NCBI GenBank assembly: GCA_964423405.1
Contig: CAYREY010000002.1
Coordinates: forward strand, 62,001-126,000
Source: Bog-950 sp964423405
GTDB taxonomy: Bacteria; Bacteroidota; Bacteroidia; Chitinophagales; LD1
Direction: 5' to 3'
Length of the DNA stretch: 64,000 nucleotides
Shown here in pieces: positions 1 to 8,565 of this stretch (position 1 is its first letter; every line of letters begins with the position of its first letter). The position numbers and the translations under genes were made by a program. Below the pieces are notes generated by a model. The model was not told the DNA's origin. It ran no database searches and worked only from the letters and a program-made list of their open reading frames with translations.

Positions 1-485
1 TTAGGCCGGCCCAGTGTTTCCAGTATTAGGTTTGCCAGCTTATTTATAAGTATCAGTATTTCGTAACCGGTAGTGCCCAGTTTGGCCAGCCAGCGCGAAC
101 CCTGCATCGATACATCAAAAATATCGCCGTGAAAAAACCAGTGTTTCTTTCCATCCAGCGTCAGCACTACTTTGTCTTCCAGTATCAGGTTGCCCAGTTT
201 AAGGCCCGAGTAGCGGCGTAACAGTTCATCGTGGTTACCGGTAAGGCAAAACACTTTTACACCGCTTGATATAAAGCTAAAAATACGTTCTATTACCCGT
301 GTATGCGAATTGGGAAAGTAGTAAGAGCGAAACTGCCAGATATCAATTAAGTCACCGTTTATCACCAGTATTTCGGGTTCTATGCTGTTCAGGTATTTAT
401 TCAGCTCTTTAGCCTTGCAGCCTATAAAGCCCAGGTGCACATCGCTTATTACCGCTACTTTTACCTTTCGTTTTACAGCGCTCAT
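1..485 (-). CDS. UDP-2,3-diacylglucosamine diphosphatase-like metallophosphoesterase (partial)
   Basis: The gene starts at an ATG (complement of 483-485) and runs off the left edge, so the C-terminus is missing. About 161 residues are visible. They show the calcineurin-type metallophosphoesterase motifs in order: SDVHLG near residue 15, NGDLID near 47, GNHD near 83 and a later FHGD. This order and the small N-terminal domain fit the LpxH/COG2908 group, which cleaves UDP-2,3-diacylglucosamine in lipid A synthesis at the inner membrane. Bacteroidota carry several paralogues, so the exact substrate is uncertain. The next gene on the same strand is upstream after about 100 bp. Confidence 0.85.
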   Translation of the reverse strand, partial: MSAVKRKVKVAVISDVHLGFIGCKAKELNKYLNSIEPEILVINGDLIDIWQFRSYYFPNSHTRVIERIFSFISSGVKVFCLTGNHDELLRRYSGLKLGNLILEDKVVLTLDGKKHWFFHGDIFDVSMQGSRWLAKLGTTGYEILILINKLANLILETLGRP

Positions 486-591
486 GCGGTGCTATATTGA
501 TAAATGGTTGTTAAGCTAACGTTACGTTAAATACAAGGCTTACATACTGCTACAAATATTCTTAATACAACAATAACAGTACCGGTGGCAG

Positions 592-1782
592 TTACTCTTT
601 AATAACGCCCAGGCTGCTTTGCCCTGCTGCTGATACTTGATTTATGCGGGCCAGTTCGCCATTAGGAAACTGCACGCTGAAATCGGTCCAGCCCGGTGTA
701 CCGGCACGTGGGTCGGGGCGGTAGTAATCGGTAGATGTAATTTGTGCGCCGCTTTCAAAGGCATTATTCATATCGGTATAGTCGCCGTTGCGCGCTTCAG
801 TAGTGCCGGCATCGCTGCGGGTACGTACTATGTAGCCTTGTTGTACACGGTTGGTAATTTGTGTTTTGCTACCGGTGGGGTTGTTCAGTATTACAAAGGC
901 CGCCTCTGGCGTGCCGGGGTTGCTGTACACAAACATAGCGCGGCCCTGCAGCGATGGGTGGCCGGCTTTGTAAATCGACTCAGCAGCCCCTTCCATAATA
1001 AACACCACTTTGCCACGGGCCTGTGCCAGTGTAGGCCAGTTGCCGGCCAGTGCTGCTTCTTCCAGTGTGCTATAGCTGCCGCGTACATCATCGGGTGTAA
1101 TTACTTTGCTTAGCTGTTCGCCGAATACCGATTTTATTTCGGCATCCATATTATCGCAGGCGCTGGCATCGTAAGGTATAGCCAGGGTCATGCCCGGTAG
1201 GGCGGGCAAAGCACTGCCTACGGTTTCTTCTTTGGTTTCTACATTAATAAAAATGGGTATGTGGTTAGGGTGGGCCATGCTCCAGTTATATACTACTGTA
1301 AGTGCCTCTTTAAAAGTGTAGTAGCTGGTATTAAAATCAAAATCGGGTATATGCACAATTTTAAAGCCCGGTTCTTTCAGTGCTTCTACATGGCTATCGT
1401 TATCCAGCCCCACCATGCTCATACCCTGGCGGTAATAAAAGTTGCCGCCTTGCGGGTCGTTATAAATATCCAGCTCTATACCGCGTACGTTGTAATCGTT
1501 AAACTGCTGCTCCATGGGTAGGTGCCAGTAATCTATACCTGCCGGATCGTACTGTTGTGGCAGCAGGCCAAGCGCCATGGCATTGGTCATCCAGTTAAAA
1601 ATGCTATCGTTGGTTTTAAGGTGGTAGCTGTTGTGGCTGGCTATTACCTGTATCTGATTTAATTTTAAACTATCGGTAGGGCCATTATCGTAGGTCACCA
1701 GATTATCCTTGTCTTTAGGTTCTTTTTTACACGATGCAACTAAAAGCAAACAGGCAGCAAAAACGAGAGCGTAACTTTTCAT
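592..1782 (-). CDS. Ca2+-dependent phosphoinositide phospholipase C-like lipoprotein
   Basis: 396 residues. The N-terminus is a lipoprotein signal ending in LLVASC, so the protein is probably anchored in the envelope. The domain opens with IASHNSYH (catalytic-type His near 50), followed by an ELDIY acidic motif and an INVETKEE strand. This is the TIM-barrel phosphodiesterase pattern of the bacterial PI-PLC C1 family (PI-PLC-X-like). The family hydrolyses glycerophosphodiester head groups; the substrate here cannot be read from sequence. It stands alone between the LpxH-like gene and a membrane protein gene on the same strand. Confidence 0.8.
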   Translation of the reverse strand: MKSYALVFAACLLLVASCKKEPKDKDNLVTYDNGPTDSLKLNQIQVIASHNSYHLKTNDSIFNWMTNAMALGLLPQQYDPAGIDYWHLPMEQQFNDYNVRGIELDIYNDPQGGNFYYRQGMSMVGLDNDSHVEALKEPGFKIVHIPDFDFNTSYYTFKEALTVVYNWSMAHPNHIPIFINVETKEETVGSALPALPGMTLAIPYDASACDNMDAEIKSVFGEQLSKVITPDDVRGSYSTLEEAALAGNWPTLAQARGKVVFIMEGAAESIYKAGHPSLQGRAMFVYSNPGTPEAAFVILNNPTGSKTQITNRVQQGYIVRTRSDAGTTEARNGDYTDMNNAFESGAQITSTDYYRPDPRAGTPGWTDFSVQFPNGELARINQVSAAGQSSLGVIKE

Positions 1783-1879
1783 TAACCTTAATTTTAGATG
1801 AAGTTAATGAAATGGTAATGCGGTGCAAGTGGCTGCAAAAGAAAATGTAAGGATGTTAAATGCAGCGTAACATTCGCTG

Positions 1880-2914
1880 TTAACGGTTGTTTTTAGCCTT
1901 CCCTTTTTTAACAGTTGGCGCAGTAGCGGTGGCCGGTACAGGTGGCTTGCGCAGGCCGGTAAGGGCACCTATCTCTTCGCCTATGCCTATAAACGAGCGG
2001 TAGTTGAGCGGAAACTCCAGAAACACATGCAGCATACTTAAAAAGTAAAGTGCAATAAGCCCGGTTTTATAATCGTAAGCGTATAACCCTACCGATAGCA
2101 GCCACAGGCTTATTACCACCGCCAGCCATTGCTTGGGCACCTGGTGCCATTTAATAACCGATGTTTTGCTAAACCAGTTAAGGTAGTGGTAGGTGTATGC
2201 AAAGGCAATAAAGCGCATAATACCAAAACCAATATCGCTGGAGAACACGGTTTCGCGGGCTGTAGAGCCTAACTTGAATATGTGCAGGAACGACTGGTTA
2301 ACCATAGAGAAGCCGCTATCTACCAGTGTTTTTTGGGCGTAATCGCTAATGGTGTAAAAACTAAAGTGGGGGAAGAAAACAAAGAAACTGATACCACAGG
2401 CGGCAAATACAACCAGCGATAATACACCGGTAACACTTTTGCTTTTAAGTGCTCCAAACAGTATAAACAGGCCGGTAAATAAAAACACGTGTATAAGCGT
2501 AGGTAGAAACACTGCAAACAGAAAAAAGAACGTGGGTGTCTTTATTATCAGCCCGCCTATAAAAGCGGCAATGCCTACAAAACCTATTTTAAACAGCCAG
2601 TCTTTAAACAACACAAAACCCAGTGCGCTGGCAAAGGCCAGGTATATCATAAAGTTTGAGGCATTTTGCGGTGCATCGGTAAATACAAAGCTTAGCAGAA
2701 ACAATACCGCACACAGCGCTATCAGCCATATATAATCGTATTTACCATTGGTAAAGTAATCGCGCTTATGCAGCCAGGTTATTTCGGTAAGGTAGTGCAG
2801 GGGGCCCAGCACCGCATACGAAAACAAAAACAATTCGAACGGCACTACAAAAGCCAGTATGCACGATACTATCATTAGTACTATGTTGGCTATATCTATA
2901 CGGCTGGTATTCAT
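1880..2914 (-). CDS. Polytopic membrane protein with conserved histidine motifs, unknown function
   Basis: 344 residues with about nine hydrophobic segments and a basic Pro/Lys-rich tail ending KKGKAKNNR. Histidine-bearing motifs lie in or next to the membrane segments: GPLHYLTE near residue 39, TLIHVF near 140, YTYHYLNWF near 238 and LHVFLEFPLN near 295. This arrangement recalls membrane metalloenzymes such as Brp/Blh carotene dioxygenases or desaturases, but I do not recognise the family with certainty. Downstream on the same strand is ybaB after about 50 bp. Confidence 0.6.
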   Translation of the reverse strand: MNTSRIDIANIVLMIVSCILAFVVPFELFLFSYAVLGPLHYLTEITWLHKRDYFTNGKYDYIWLIALCAVLFLLSFVFTDAPQNASNFMIYLAFASALGFVLFKDWLFKIGFVGIAAFIGGLIIKTPTFFFLFAVFLPTLIHVFLFTGLFILFGALKSKSVTGVLSLVVFAACGISFFVFFPHFSFYTISDYAQKTLVDSGFSMVNQSFLHIFKLGSTARETVFSSDIGFGIMRFIAFAYTYHYLNWFSKTSVIKWHQVPKQWLAVVISLWLLSVGLYAYDYKTGLIALYFLSMLHVFLEFPLNYRSFIGIGEEIGALTGLRKPPVPATATAPTVKKGKAKNNR

Positions 2915-2965
2915 TATTGTAAATAAAGCAGTATTAAAGCAGAAATAATAGCAGGCCGATGAATA

Positions 2966-3250
2966 TTAGCCCAGCCCGGGTATTTTAGGCATAGCACCCA
3001 TCATTTCGCTTTGCATTACATTATCGGCTTTAGCCATGGCTTCGTTAAGGGCACTTTGTATTTTGGCTTCAAGCGTTAGCTTATCATCCAGTTTAAATAG
3101 CTCTATGTTTTTTACTTTACGGTTGCCGGTTACAGTAACTTTTACGTAATCGTTCGCTGCATCTACCTCTATGGCTTCCAGGCGTTTTTTAGCCTCTTCC
3201 ATTTTGTCCTGCAGTTCTTTCAGTTGTTTCATCTGGTCGAAAAAGCCCAT
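2966..3250 (-). CDS. YbaB/EbfC family nucleoid-associated protein
   Basis: 94 residues. An N-terminal helix rich in Gln, Lys and Glu (MKQLKELQDKMEEA) is followed by a short beta region (VKVTVTGNRKVKNIEL) and a second helix, ending in a Met/Gly/Pro-rich tail. This is the tweezer-like dimer fold of YbaB/EbfC, which binds DNA without strong sequence preference. In many bacteria ybaB lies beside dnaX and recR; here it lies 35 bp downstream of a yajQ gene, so the usual context is missing. Confidence 0.9.
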   Translation of the reverse strand: MGFFDQMKQLKELQDKMEEAKKRLEAIEVDAANDYVKVTVTGNRKVKNIELFKLDDKLTLEAKIQSALNEAMAKADNVMQSEMMGAMPKIPGLG

Positions 3251-3285
3251 ACTATAATTTTAGATTTTGGAATGAAATACAATAA

Positions 3286-3777
3286 TCAGTTTTTCATGTT
3301 ATCGAACTGTAGCGGAAAGCCATAATCGCCTTTGCGCAGCAGGGCAATTACCTGTTGCAGGTCGTCTATTTTTTTGCCGGTTACGCGTACAATGTTATCC
3401 ATTTGCGCGGCCTGTACTTTAATGCCACTGTCCTTTATAGCTTTCACTATCTTCTTCATGGTGTCTTTATCCAGCCCGTTCTTCAGCTTTACATCTTTCT
3501 TAATCATAGGGCCCGATGCGTAATGTTCTTTACTGATATCGAAGCTGCGTGGATCCAGCCCCTGTTTCATACCGCGGCTGATAATGATATCTACAGCGGC
3601 GTTCAGGCGCAGTTCATTTTCGGTGGTTATAAGTAGTGTAAGTTCTTTCTTATTAAAATCTATTTCAGTTTTCGATCCGTGAAAATCGTAGCGGTTAATA
3701 ATTTCTTTTTTAGCCACGTTAATGGCGTTCTCTACGGTTTGCGAATCTACCTTGCTTACTATATCAAACGATGCCAT
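3286..3777 (-). CDS. YajQ family nucleotide-binding protein
   Basis: 163 residues, the normal length for the family, beginning MASFDIVSKVD and containing NRYDFHGS near residue 30. The C-terminus carries VRVTGKKIDDLQQVIALL, the second ferredoxin-like repeat. YajQ proteins are cytosolic and bind nucleotides or cyclic di-GMP in some Proteobacteria; whether this one does is not known. It is followed 35 bp later by ybaB and preceded about 40 bp upstream by a small secreted protein gene, suggesting co-transcription. Confidence 0.92.
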   Translation of the reverse strand: MASFDIVSKVDSQTVENAINVAKKEIINRYDFHGSKTEIDFNKKELTLLITTENELRLNAAVDIIISRGMKQGLDPRSFDISKEHYASGPMIKKDVKLKNGLDKDTMKKIVKAIKDSGIKVQAAQMDNIVRVTGKKIDDLQQVIALLRKGDYGFPLQFDNMKN

Positions 3778-3818
3778 GCTTGTTTGTTTTTTGTATTTGC
3801 TTTCTTGCAGATGGCCAA

Positions 3819-4211
3819 TTACCGTATCTGCGATTTTAAAAACGAATTGCCCTGCTGGTTCAGCCGGTTTACATATTCTTTACCATCGCGCTTAAATACC
3901 ATATAGCCGGTGCTGTCGCCCAAAAAGTAGTCGCCCGACATATACTCACGGCCATATATCTGCCACATAATAGTGCCTGCTATCGGGGCGCTGGTTTTGG
4001 GCGCTGTTTTACCATCCAGAAAATTGGCAAACAGCTGCACATTACGCCCATCCAGACTCAAACTACCGCCTTTGCCTTGTTTCATTACTATATCCATACT
4101 GGTGGTACTATCGCGCATGGTGTAATACACTTTGGCCGGCAGCGGCTGTTGTGCAAAAGCGAAAACCGAACACAATACAAAGAGTAAAGAGAATGCGAAT
4201 GAAATTTTCAT
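3819..4211 (-). CDS. Small secreted protein, unknown function
   Basis: 130 residues with a clear Sec signal peptide (MKISFAFSLLFVLCSVFAFAQQ). The mature part is short, beta-rich and has no cysteines. It contains VYYTMRDSTTSMDIVMKQGK and a later IYGREYMSGDYFLGDSTGY. It resembles periplasmic DUF4412-like proteins only in general character. It is divergent from the beta-glucosidase gene at 4310, with about 100 bp between them. Confidence 0.6.
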   Translation of the reverse strand: MKISFAFSLLFVLCSVFAFAQQPLPAKVYYTMRDSTTSMDIVMKQGKGGSLSLDGRNVQLFANFLDGKTAPKTSAPIAGTIMWQIYGREYMSGDYFLGDSTGYMVFKRDGKEYVNRLNQQGNSFLKSQIR

Positions 4212-4309
4212 AAGCTGAAAATAGTTTTAACTGCCCAATGTAAAAACAAAAATACCCGTAGCAATTTGTGCCACTGCGATTTAAAACTTTTTAGCTTTAA
4301 AACCACATT

Positions 4310-6478
4310 ATGAAGATAGCCCGCTATGTAGCACAACCGGCTTTAGCCTGTTGTTTTGTTGTATTTGCTTTTACTTATTGTAACGCCCAAACCATGACCA
4401 TTGAACAAGCCGATACCCGGGCCCGCGAGCTACTGGCCCGCATGAGCCTGAAAGAGAAAGTGTACGAAATGCACGGGCATGGGGTGGTAAGGTTTGGCCT
4501 GTCTATACTATTTAGCAAAAAAGTGAAACCGGTACACGCAGGCGGTAGTAAAAAGCTGGGCATCCCAGCTACTATATTTTTAGATGGCCCAAGGGGCGTA
4601 TCGCTGTATAAAGGCGCTACTGCTTTTCCGGTTACTATGGCGCGCGGTGCCAGTTGGGATACCGACCTGGAAACACGGGTAGGGCAGGCAATTGCTAAAG
4701 AGATACGTGCCCTTAAAGCCAACTATAGCGGGGCTGTGTGTATGAACCTGCTGCGCCACCCCGCCTGGGGCCGCGCACAGGAAACCTACGGCGAAGACCC
4801 GCACCATGTAGGCACTATGGCTGTAGCGCTGGTAAAGGGCATACAGCAACACCACGTGCAGGCATGCGCCAAACACTTTGCCGCTAACAGTATGGAGAAT
4901 AACCGCTTTGGCGGTAGCATGAATATGGACGAACGCACCCTGCACGAGGTGTACCTGCCGCATTTTAAAATGGTGGTGCAAAACGGGGTGGCGTCTATTA
5001 TGAGCGCGTACAACAAACTAAATGGTGTTTACTGCGGGCATAGCAAATACCTGCTTACCGATATACTGCGCCGCGACTGGGATTTTAAAGGCTACATAAC
5101 CAGCGACTGGCAAAACGGCCTGTTTGATACCAAAGCAGGTATAGAGGCCGGTATGAATATAGAGATGCCACAGGGCATATACTACAGCTACAAGAAAGTA
5201 AAGCAACTGATTGCCGCCGGGCAGCTAACCGAACAGCAGATAGATGAACTGGTGCTGCCCGTGCTGCGCACCAAGCTGTTGTATGCGTCGCAAAAAGATG
5301 TGCAGGTATACAACAAAGATTTAGTGGGTTGTGCCGAACACACCGCATTGGCGCGCGAGGTAGCCGAAAAAAGCGCAGTGCTTTTAAAAAACAATAACCT
5401 GCTGCCGCTGGATAAAAGCAAGGTAAAGTGCATTGCTGTTATCGGTTCGTTGGCAGATTCTAAAGAAACCGGCGACCACGGAAGCAGCCGCAGTTTTCCG
5501 AGCTATGTAGTATCGGCACTACAAGGTATTAAAGATTACGTGGCAGGTAGTAATGTAGAAGTGCTGACCGCACCCGCTAACGATACCGCTGCTATAAATG
5601 CGGTTTGTACTAAAGCCGATGTGGTACTGGTAGTGGCAGGTACTACTTACAAAGATGAGGGCGAGTACATAGGCCACGGCACCATCCGCGACCGCAATAA
5701 CCCCGATAAAGGCAACTTTATAACCCGCACCGGTATACTGGGTGTAGGGGGCGACCGGTACTATCTGCACCTGCACCAGCAGGATATGGATATCATTCAC
5801 CGGGCAGCGGCGGCCAATAAAAAAGTAATAGTAAGCCTTGTGGCCGGTAGTGCTATTACGGTAGAAGAATGGCATAACGAAGTGCCAGCTATTATGCAGA
5901 CTTTTTACAATGGTATGGAGGGTGGACATGCGCTGGCAAGGCTATTGTTTGGCGAGGTTAACCCATCGGGTAAATTGCCGTTTACAGTGCCAGTTGCCGA
6001 AAGCGATTTGCCGCCGTTTAACTCATTTGCCGATACTGCCCACTATGGCTATTACCACGGCTACACCTTGTTTGATAAAGAGAAGAAACAACCGCGCTAT
6101 CCGTTTGGTTATGGGTTAAGCTATACGCAGTTTCAGCTATCGGGTTTACAGGTAAGCGCTACTGATAGTGTGCATGTTACAGTAAGGGTTAAAAACACCG
6201 GTAGCCGCTCTGGCGCCGAGGTAGTGCAGGTATATGTTAGCCCGCCCGCCGGTAGTGTAGACCACCCCGAAAAACTATTGCGCGCCTTTAAAAAAGTGTA
6301 CCTGCAGCCAGGCGAAGAGCAAACCATTGAGTTAACTATACCTGTTAGTGACCTTGCCTGGTACAACCCTGCCACCAGGGCCTGGGTGGTAGATACGGGT
6401 AGCTATACCGTACTGGCCGGTAACCAATCGCGCGATGAACACATGCAAAAGGCCGTTTTTACCTACAGCAGGCCATAA
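4310..6478 (+). CDS. Glycoside hydrolase family 3 beta-glucosidase
   Basis: 722 residues with a signal peptide (cleavage near CNAQ). An N-terminal GH3 barrel spans roughly 30-320 and contains KHFAANSMENNR and the nucleophile motif YITSDW with Asp266. A GH3 C-terminal domain follows (about 350-580), with the KSAVLLKN segment at its start, and then a fibronectin III-like domain from about 620 (GAEVVQVYVSPP). This three-domain order is that of BglX-type exo-glycosidases, which remove terminal glucose or related sugars in the periplasm or outside the cell. There is no T9SS tail and no SusCD neighbour, so the glycan is unknown. Confidence 0.92.
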   Translation: MKIARYVAQPALACCFVVFAFTYCNAQTMTIEQADTRARELLARMSLKEKVYEMHGHGVVRFGLSILFSKKVKPVHAGGSKKLGIPATIFLDGPRGVSLYKGATAFPVTMARGASWDTDLETRVGQAIAKEIRALKANYSGAVCMNLLRHPAWGRAQETYGEDPHHVGTMAVALVKGIQQHHVQACAKHFAANSMENNRFGGSMNMDERTLHEVYLPHFKMVVQNGVASIMSAYNKLNGVYCGHSKYLLTDILRRDWDFKGYITSDWQNGLFDTKAGIEAGMNIEMPQGIYYSYKKVKQLIAAGQLTEQQIDELVLPVLRTKLLYASQKDVQVYNKDLVGCAEHTALAREVAEKSAVLLKNNNLLPLDKSKVKCIAVIGSLADSKETGDHGSSRSFPSYVVSALQGIKDYVAGSNVEVLTAPANDTAAINAVCTKADVVLVVAGTTYKDEGEYIGHGTIRDRNNPDKGNFITRTGILGVGGDRYYLHLHQQDMDIIHRAAAANKKVIVSLVAGSAITVEEWHNEVPAIMQTFYNGMEGGHALARLLFGEVNPSGKLPFTVPVAESDLPPFNSFADTAHYGYYHGYTLFDKEKKQPRYPFGYGLSYTQFQLSGLQVSATDSVHVTVRVKNTGSRSGAEVVQVYVSPPAGSVDHPEKLLRAFKKVYLQPGEEQTIELTIPVSDLAWYNPATRAWVVDTGSYTVLAGNQSRDEHMQKAVFTYSRP

Positions 6479-6558
6479 ACAAGCGTACTATAAATTATTA
6501 CTGCCGTTTGTGCTGTAATGTTGTGTAACTACACGATTATTGTTGTACAATACTGGCC

Positions 6559-7014
6559 ATGCCATTCAGCCAACAACGCCGCGCCCACACGTTTTTTATG
6601 ATAATAGTATTTGCCTGCCTGGGTGTGACTACCGAGGTGGTTTTTACTTCTATATCCGATTTTATAAATAACGAACCCATGTGCGGAAAAGCACGCTGGT
6701 CGCTGGCGGGGCACTCCTACCTGTGGATGATACTGGTGTATGGTATGATACCGGTGTTTGCCCACTTTATACACCGCCGCGTAAAACATTTACCCCTTTG
6801 GCAAAGGCTGGCCCTGTATGTGGGCTTAATATATGCGGTAGAGTTTACCAGCGGCTTTTTGCTCGAGCAATTTACCGGCCGTTGCCCCTGGCATTATACC
6901 ACAGGGTTTCACATAATGGGCCTTATACGGTTAGATTACCTGCCCGCCTGGCTGTTTTTCTGCTTTATGGTAGAACAGCTATACGTGTTTATCAATAAGC
7001 GGGTGGTGCAATAA
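6559..7014 (+). CDS. Putative ABC-transporter type IV (CmpB-like) membrane protein
   Basis: 151 residues with four or five hydrophobic segments. The C-terminal half has AVEFTSGFLLEQFTGRCPWHY and then a YLPAWLFF segment. This matches my knowledge of PF06541, a small membrane protein family named as a putative ABC transporter component although its function is unproven. No ATPase gene lies next to it. The start at 6559 (MPFSQQRR) comes 80 bp after the GH3 stop codon. Confidence 0.65.
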   Translation: MPFSQQRRAHTFFMIIVFACLGVTTEVVFTSISDFINNEPMCGKARWSLAGHSYLWMILVYGMIPVFAHFIHRRVKHLPLWQRLALYVGLIYAVEFTSGFLLEQFTGRCPWHYTTGFHIMGLIRLDYLPAWLFFCFMVEQLYVFINKRVVQ

Positions 7015-7034
7015 TGTAGAGGGCTGTTTGTATT

Positions 7035-7061
7035 AAAGTCCCCTTTGGGGATTTAGGGGCT
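7035..7061 (+). repeat. Intergenic copy of the KSPLGDLG repeat
   Basis: A 27-nt unit reads aaagtcccctttggggat and then ttaggggct. It matches the reverse complement of 49870-49897, inside nadE, except for one missing A. The CCCC/GGGG arms can pair and a run of T follows, so here it may also act as the terminator of the preceding gene. Confidence 0.75.
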
Positions 7062-7094
7062 GTATTTTTTATTTTTTTTTCACTCCCGCTCCAT

Positions 7095-7102
7095 TAAGTT
7101 TG
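7095..7102 (+). promoter_or_regulatory. Bacteroidota -7 box for the Fe-ADH gene
   Basis: TAAGTTTG matches the TAnnTTTG consensus. A T-run occupies the -33 position 19 nt upstream. The ATG is about 50 nt downstream at 7155. Confidence 0.55.
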
Positions 7103-7154
7103 CACACCTTAATTTTTTGCATTTAATCTAATTACTAAATACTTACTACTATTT

Positions 7155-8294
7155 ATGGCCATCTCTCAATTCAACTTTCCCACTACCATCCGTTTTGGTG
7201 CAGGCGTTATAGCCGAACTTCCCGATTACCTGAAAAAAAATAACCTGAGCCGTCCGCTGGTGGTTACCGACCCTAACGTAGCACAGCTGGGCTTTTTTAA
7301 AAAAATAGTTGACGACCTTAAAGCCAAAGGATTTGCGGTAGAGGTGTTTAGCAACATACATAAAAACCCGGTTAAGAGCGATGTATACGCCGGTAGCGAT
7401 GCTTACGATGTCCACAAAGGCGATAGCATTATTGGTATAGGTGGTGGTGCCGGTTTAGATGTAGCCCGTGCTATACTGCTGCGTATAGAACACCGCGAAG
7501 ACCTGTTTAAATACGACGACCTGATAGGTGGCGATGTATATGTAACCAATGGTGTACCACACTTTGTAACCATACCTACCACTGCCGGTACCGGTAGCGA
7601 GGTAGGCCGCAGCGCTATTATTGCCGATGATGTAACACACCAGAAAAAAATACTTTTCTCGCCTAAGCTGTTGGCTAAAATTGTATTTGCCGACCCATTA
7701 CTTACAATGGAACTGCCTGCATTTATTACAGCCGCTACCGGTATGGATGCGCTTACGCACAACATGGAGGCTTTTCTGGCTAAAAATTACCACCCTATCT
7801 GCGATGGTATAGCACTGGAAGGTATCCGCCTTATCAATCTATCGTTAGAGAAAGCAACTAACAGCCCCGATGTAGAAAGCCGCAGCAACATGTTGTTAGC
7901 CTCTATGATGGGTGCCATTGCTTTCCAGAAGGGCCTGGGTGTGGTGCACTCGCTGGCGCATCCGCTATCGAGCCTGCTGGATACACACCACGGCCTTGCC
8001 AATGCGGTTAACATACCTTACGGTATGAAGTTTAACATTGCTGGCTTTGAAGATAAATTCAAAAGAATTGCCCGCACTTTAGAATTAAAAGACGAAAGCG
8101 GTAACGGTGTGGTTAACTACCTGTTTGAGCTTAACAGCAAAGTAAACATACCACACAAACTAAGCGCCATAGGTGTAAAAGAAGAACATCTGGAAACGCT
8201 GGCCGACCTTGCCTTTGCCGATTTTGCGCACCCAAATAACCCTAAGCCGGTTAGCCGTGCCGATTTCCGCGCATTGTATGGCGAGGCGTTGTAA
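7155..8294 (+). CDS. Iron-containing alcohol dehydrogenase family protein
   Basis: 379 residues, typical for group III alcohol dehydrogenases. The N-terminal Rossmann-like half contains GGGAGLDVARAI near 97. The helical half carries the metal-binding region: PTTAGTGSEV near 142, GMDALTHNMEAF near 198, a histidine in VVHSLAHPL and another in THHGLANA. These enzymes reduce or oxidise small alcohols and aldehydes with NAD(P)H and Fe2+. An aldehyde dehydrogenase and a C26-type hydrolase gene lie just beyond the assembly gap on the same strand, but the gap means true adjacency is not proven. The stop codon lies in the 55-bp segment that is repeated across the gap. Confidence 0.9.
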   Translation: MAISQFNFPTTIRFGAGVIAELPDYLKKNNLSRPLVVTDPNVAQLGFFKKIVDDLKAKGFAVEVFSNIHKNPVKSDVYAGSDAYDVHKGDSIIGIGGGAGLDVARAILLRIEHREDLFKYDDLIGGDVYVTNGVPHFVTIPTTAGTGSEVGRSAIIADDVTHQKKILFSPKLLAKIVFADPLLTMELPAFITAATGMDALTHNMEAFLAKNYHPICDGIALEGIRLINLSLEKATNSPDVESRSNMLLASMMGAIAFQKGLGVVHSLAHPLSSLLDTHHGLANAVNIPYGMKFNIAGFEDKFKRIARTLELKDESGNGVVNYLFELNSKVNIPHKLSAIGVKEEHLETLADLAFADFAHPNNPKPVSRADFRALYGEAL

Positions 8295-8297
8295 AGC
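8243..8297 (+). repeat. 55-bp overlap, copy 1 (left contig end)
   Basis: The last 55 bases before the N-run include the end of the alcohol dehydrogenase gene and recur exactly at 8398-8452. Together with the 100-N spacer this looks like two contig ends that overlap by one k-mer and were not merged. Confidence 0.9.
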
Positions 8298-8397
8298 NNN
8301 NNNNNNNNNNNNNNNNNNNNNNNNNNNNNNNNNNNNNNNNNNNNNNNNNNNNNNNNNNNNNNNNNNNNNNNNNNNNNNNNNNNNNNNNNNNNNNNNN
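8298..8397. other. Assembly gap of 100 N
   Basis: Exactly 100 undetermined bases, a common placeholder for a gap of unknown size. Identical 55-bp sequence flanks it on both sides, so the real gap may be negative (an overlap) or may hide a repeat. Confidence 0.97.
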
Positions 8398-8452
8398 TAA
8401 GCCGGTTAGCCGTGCCGATTTCCGCGCATTGTATGGCGAGGCGTTGTAAAGC
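8398..8452 (+). repeat. 55-bp overlap, copy 2 (right contig end)
   Basis: Exact duplicate of 8243-8297. It contains a second copy of the last codons of the alcohol dehydrogenase gene but no separate gene. Confidence 0.9.
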
Positions 8453-8459
8453 TTAGAAC

Positions 8460-8499
8460 GTCATTGCGAGGAGGCTTTGCGACGAAGCAATCCTCCTCG
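8460..8499 (+). repeat. REP-like palindrome (gtcattgcgaggag family)
   Basis: The unit begins gtcattgcgaggagg and ends cctcctcg. Arms 8467-8474 and 8492-8499 are perfectly complementary, and an inner cttt/gaag pairing extends the stem. Shorter relatives occur at 34571-34584 and, inverted, at 63811-63823. It lies directly beside the assembly gap, and a dispersed repeat here would explain the break. A separate 6-bp hairpin (tcccgc/gcggga) follows at 8516-8535. Confidence 0.7.
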
Positions 8500-8565
8500 T
8501 TTTATATCATTACTCTCCCGCTTAGAAAGGCGGGATGAAACAAATACTAGCTACTAACTACTATT

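Noticed and set aside
8209..8400. Frame running through the N-run
   Set aside because: It includes undetermined bases and exists only because of the gap.
8453..8565. Possible tRNA or riboswitch after the gap
   Set aside because: The hairpins fit repeat palindromes, with no tRNA arms or conserved riboswitch core.
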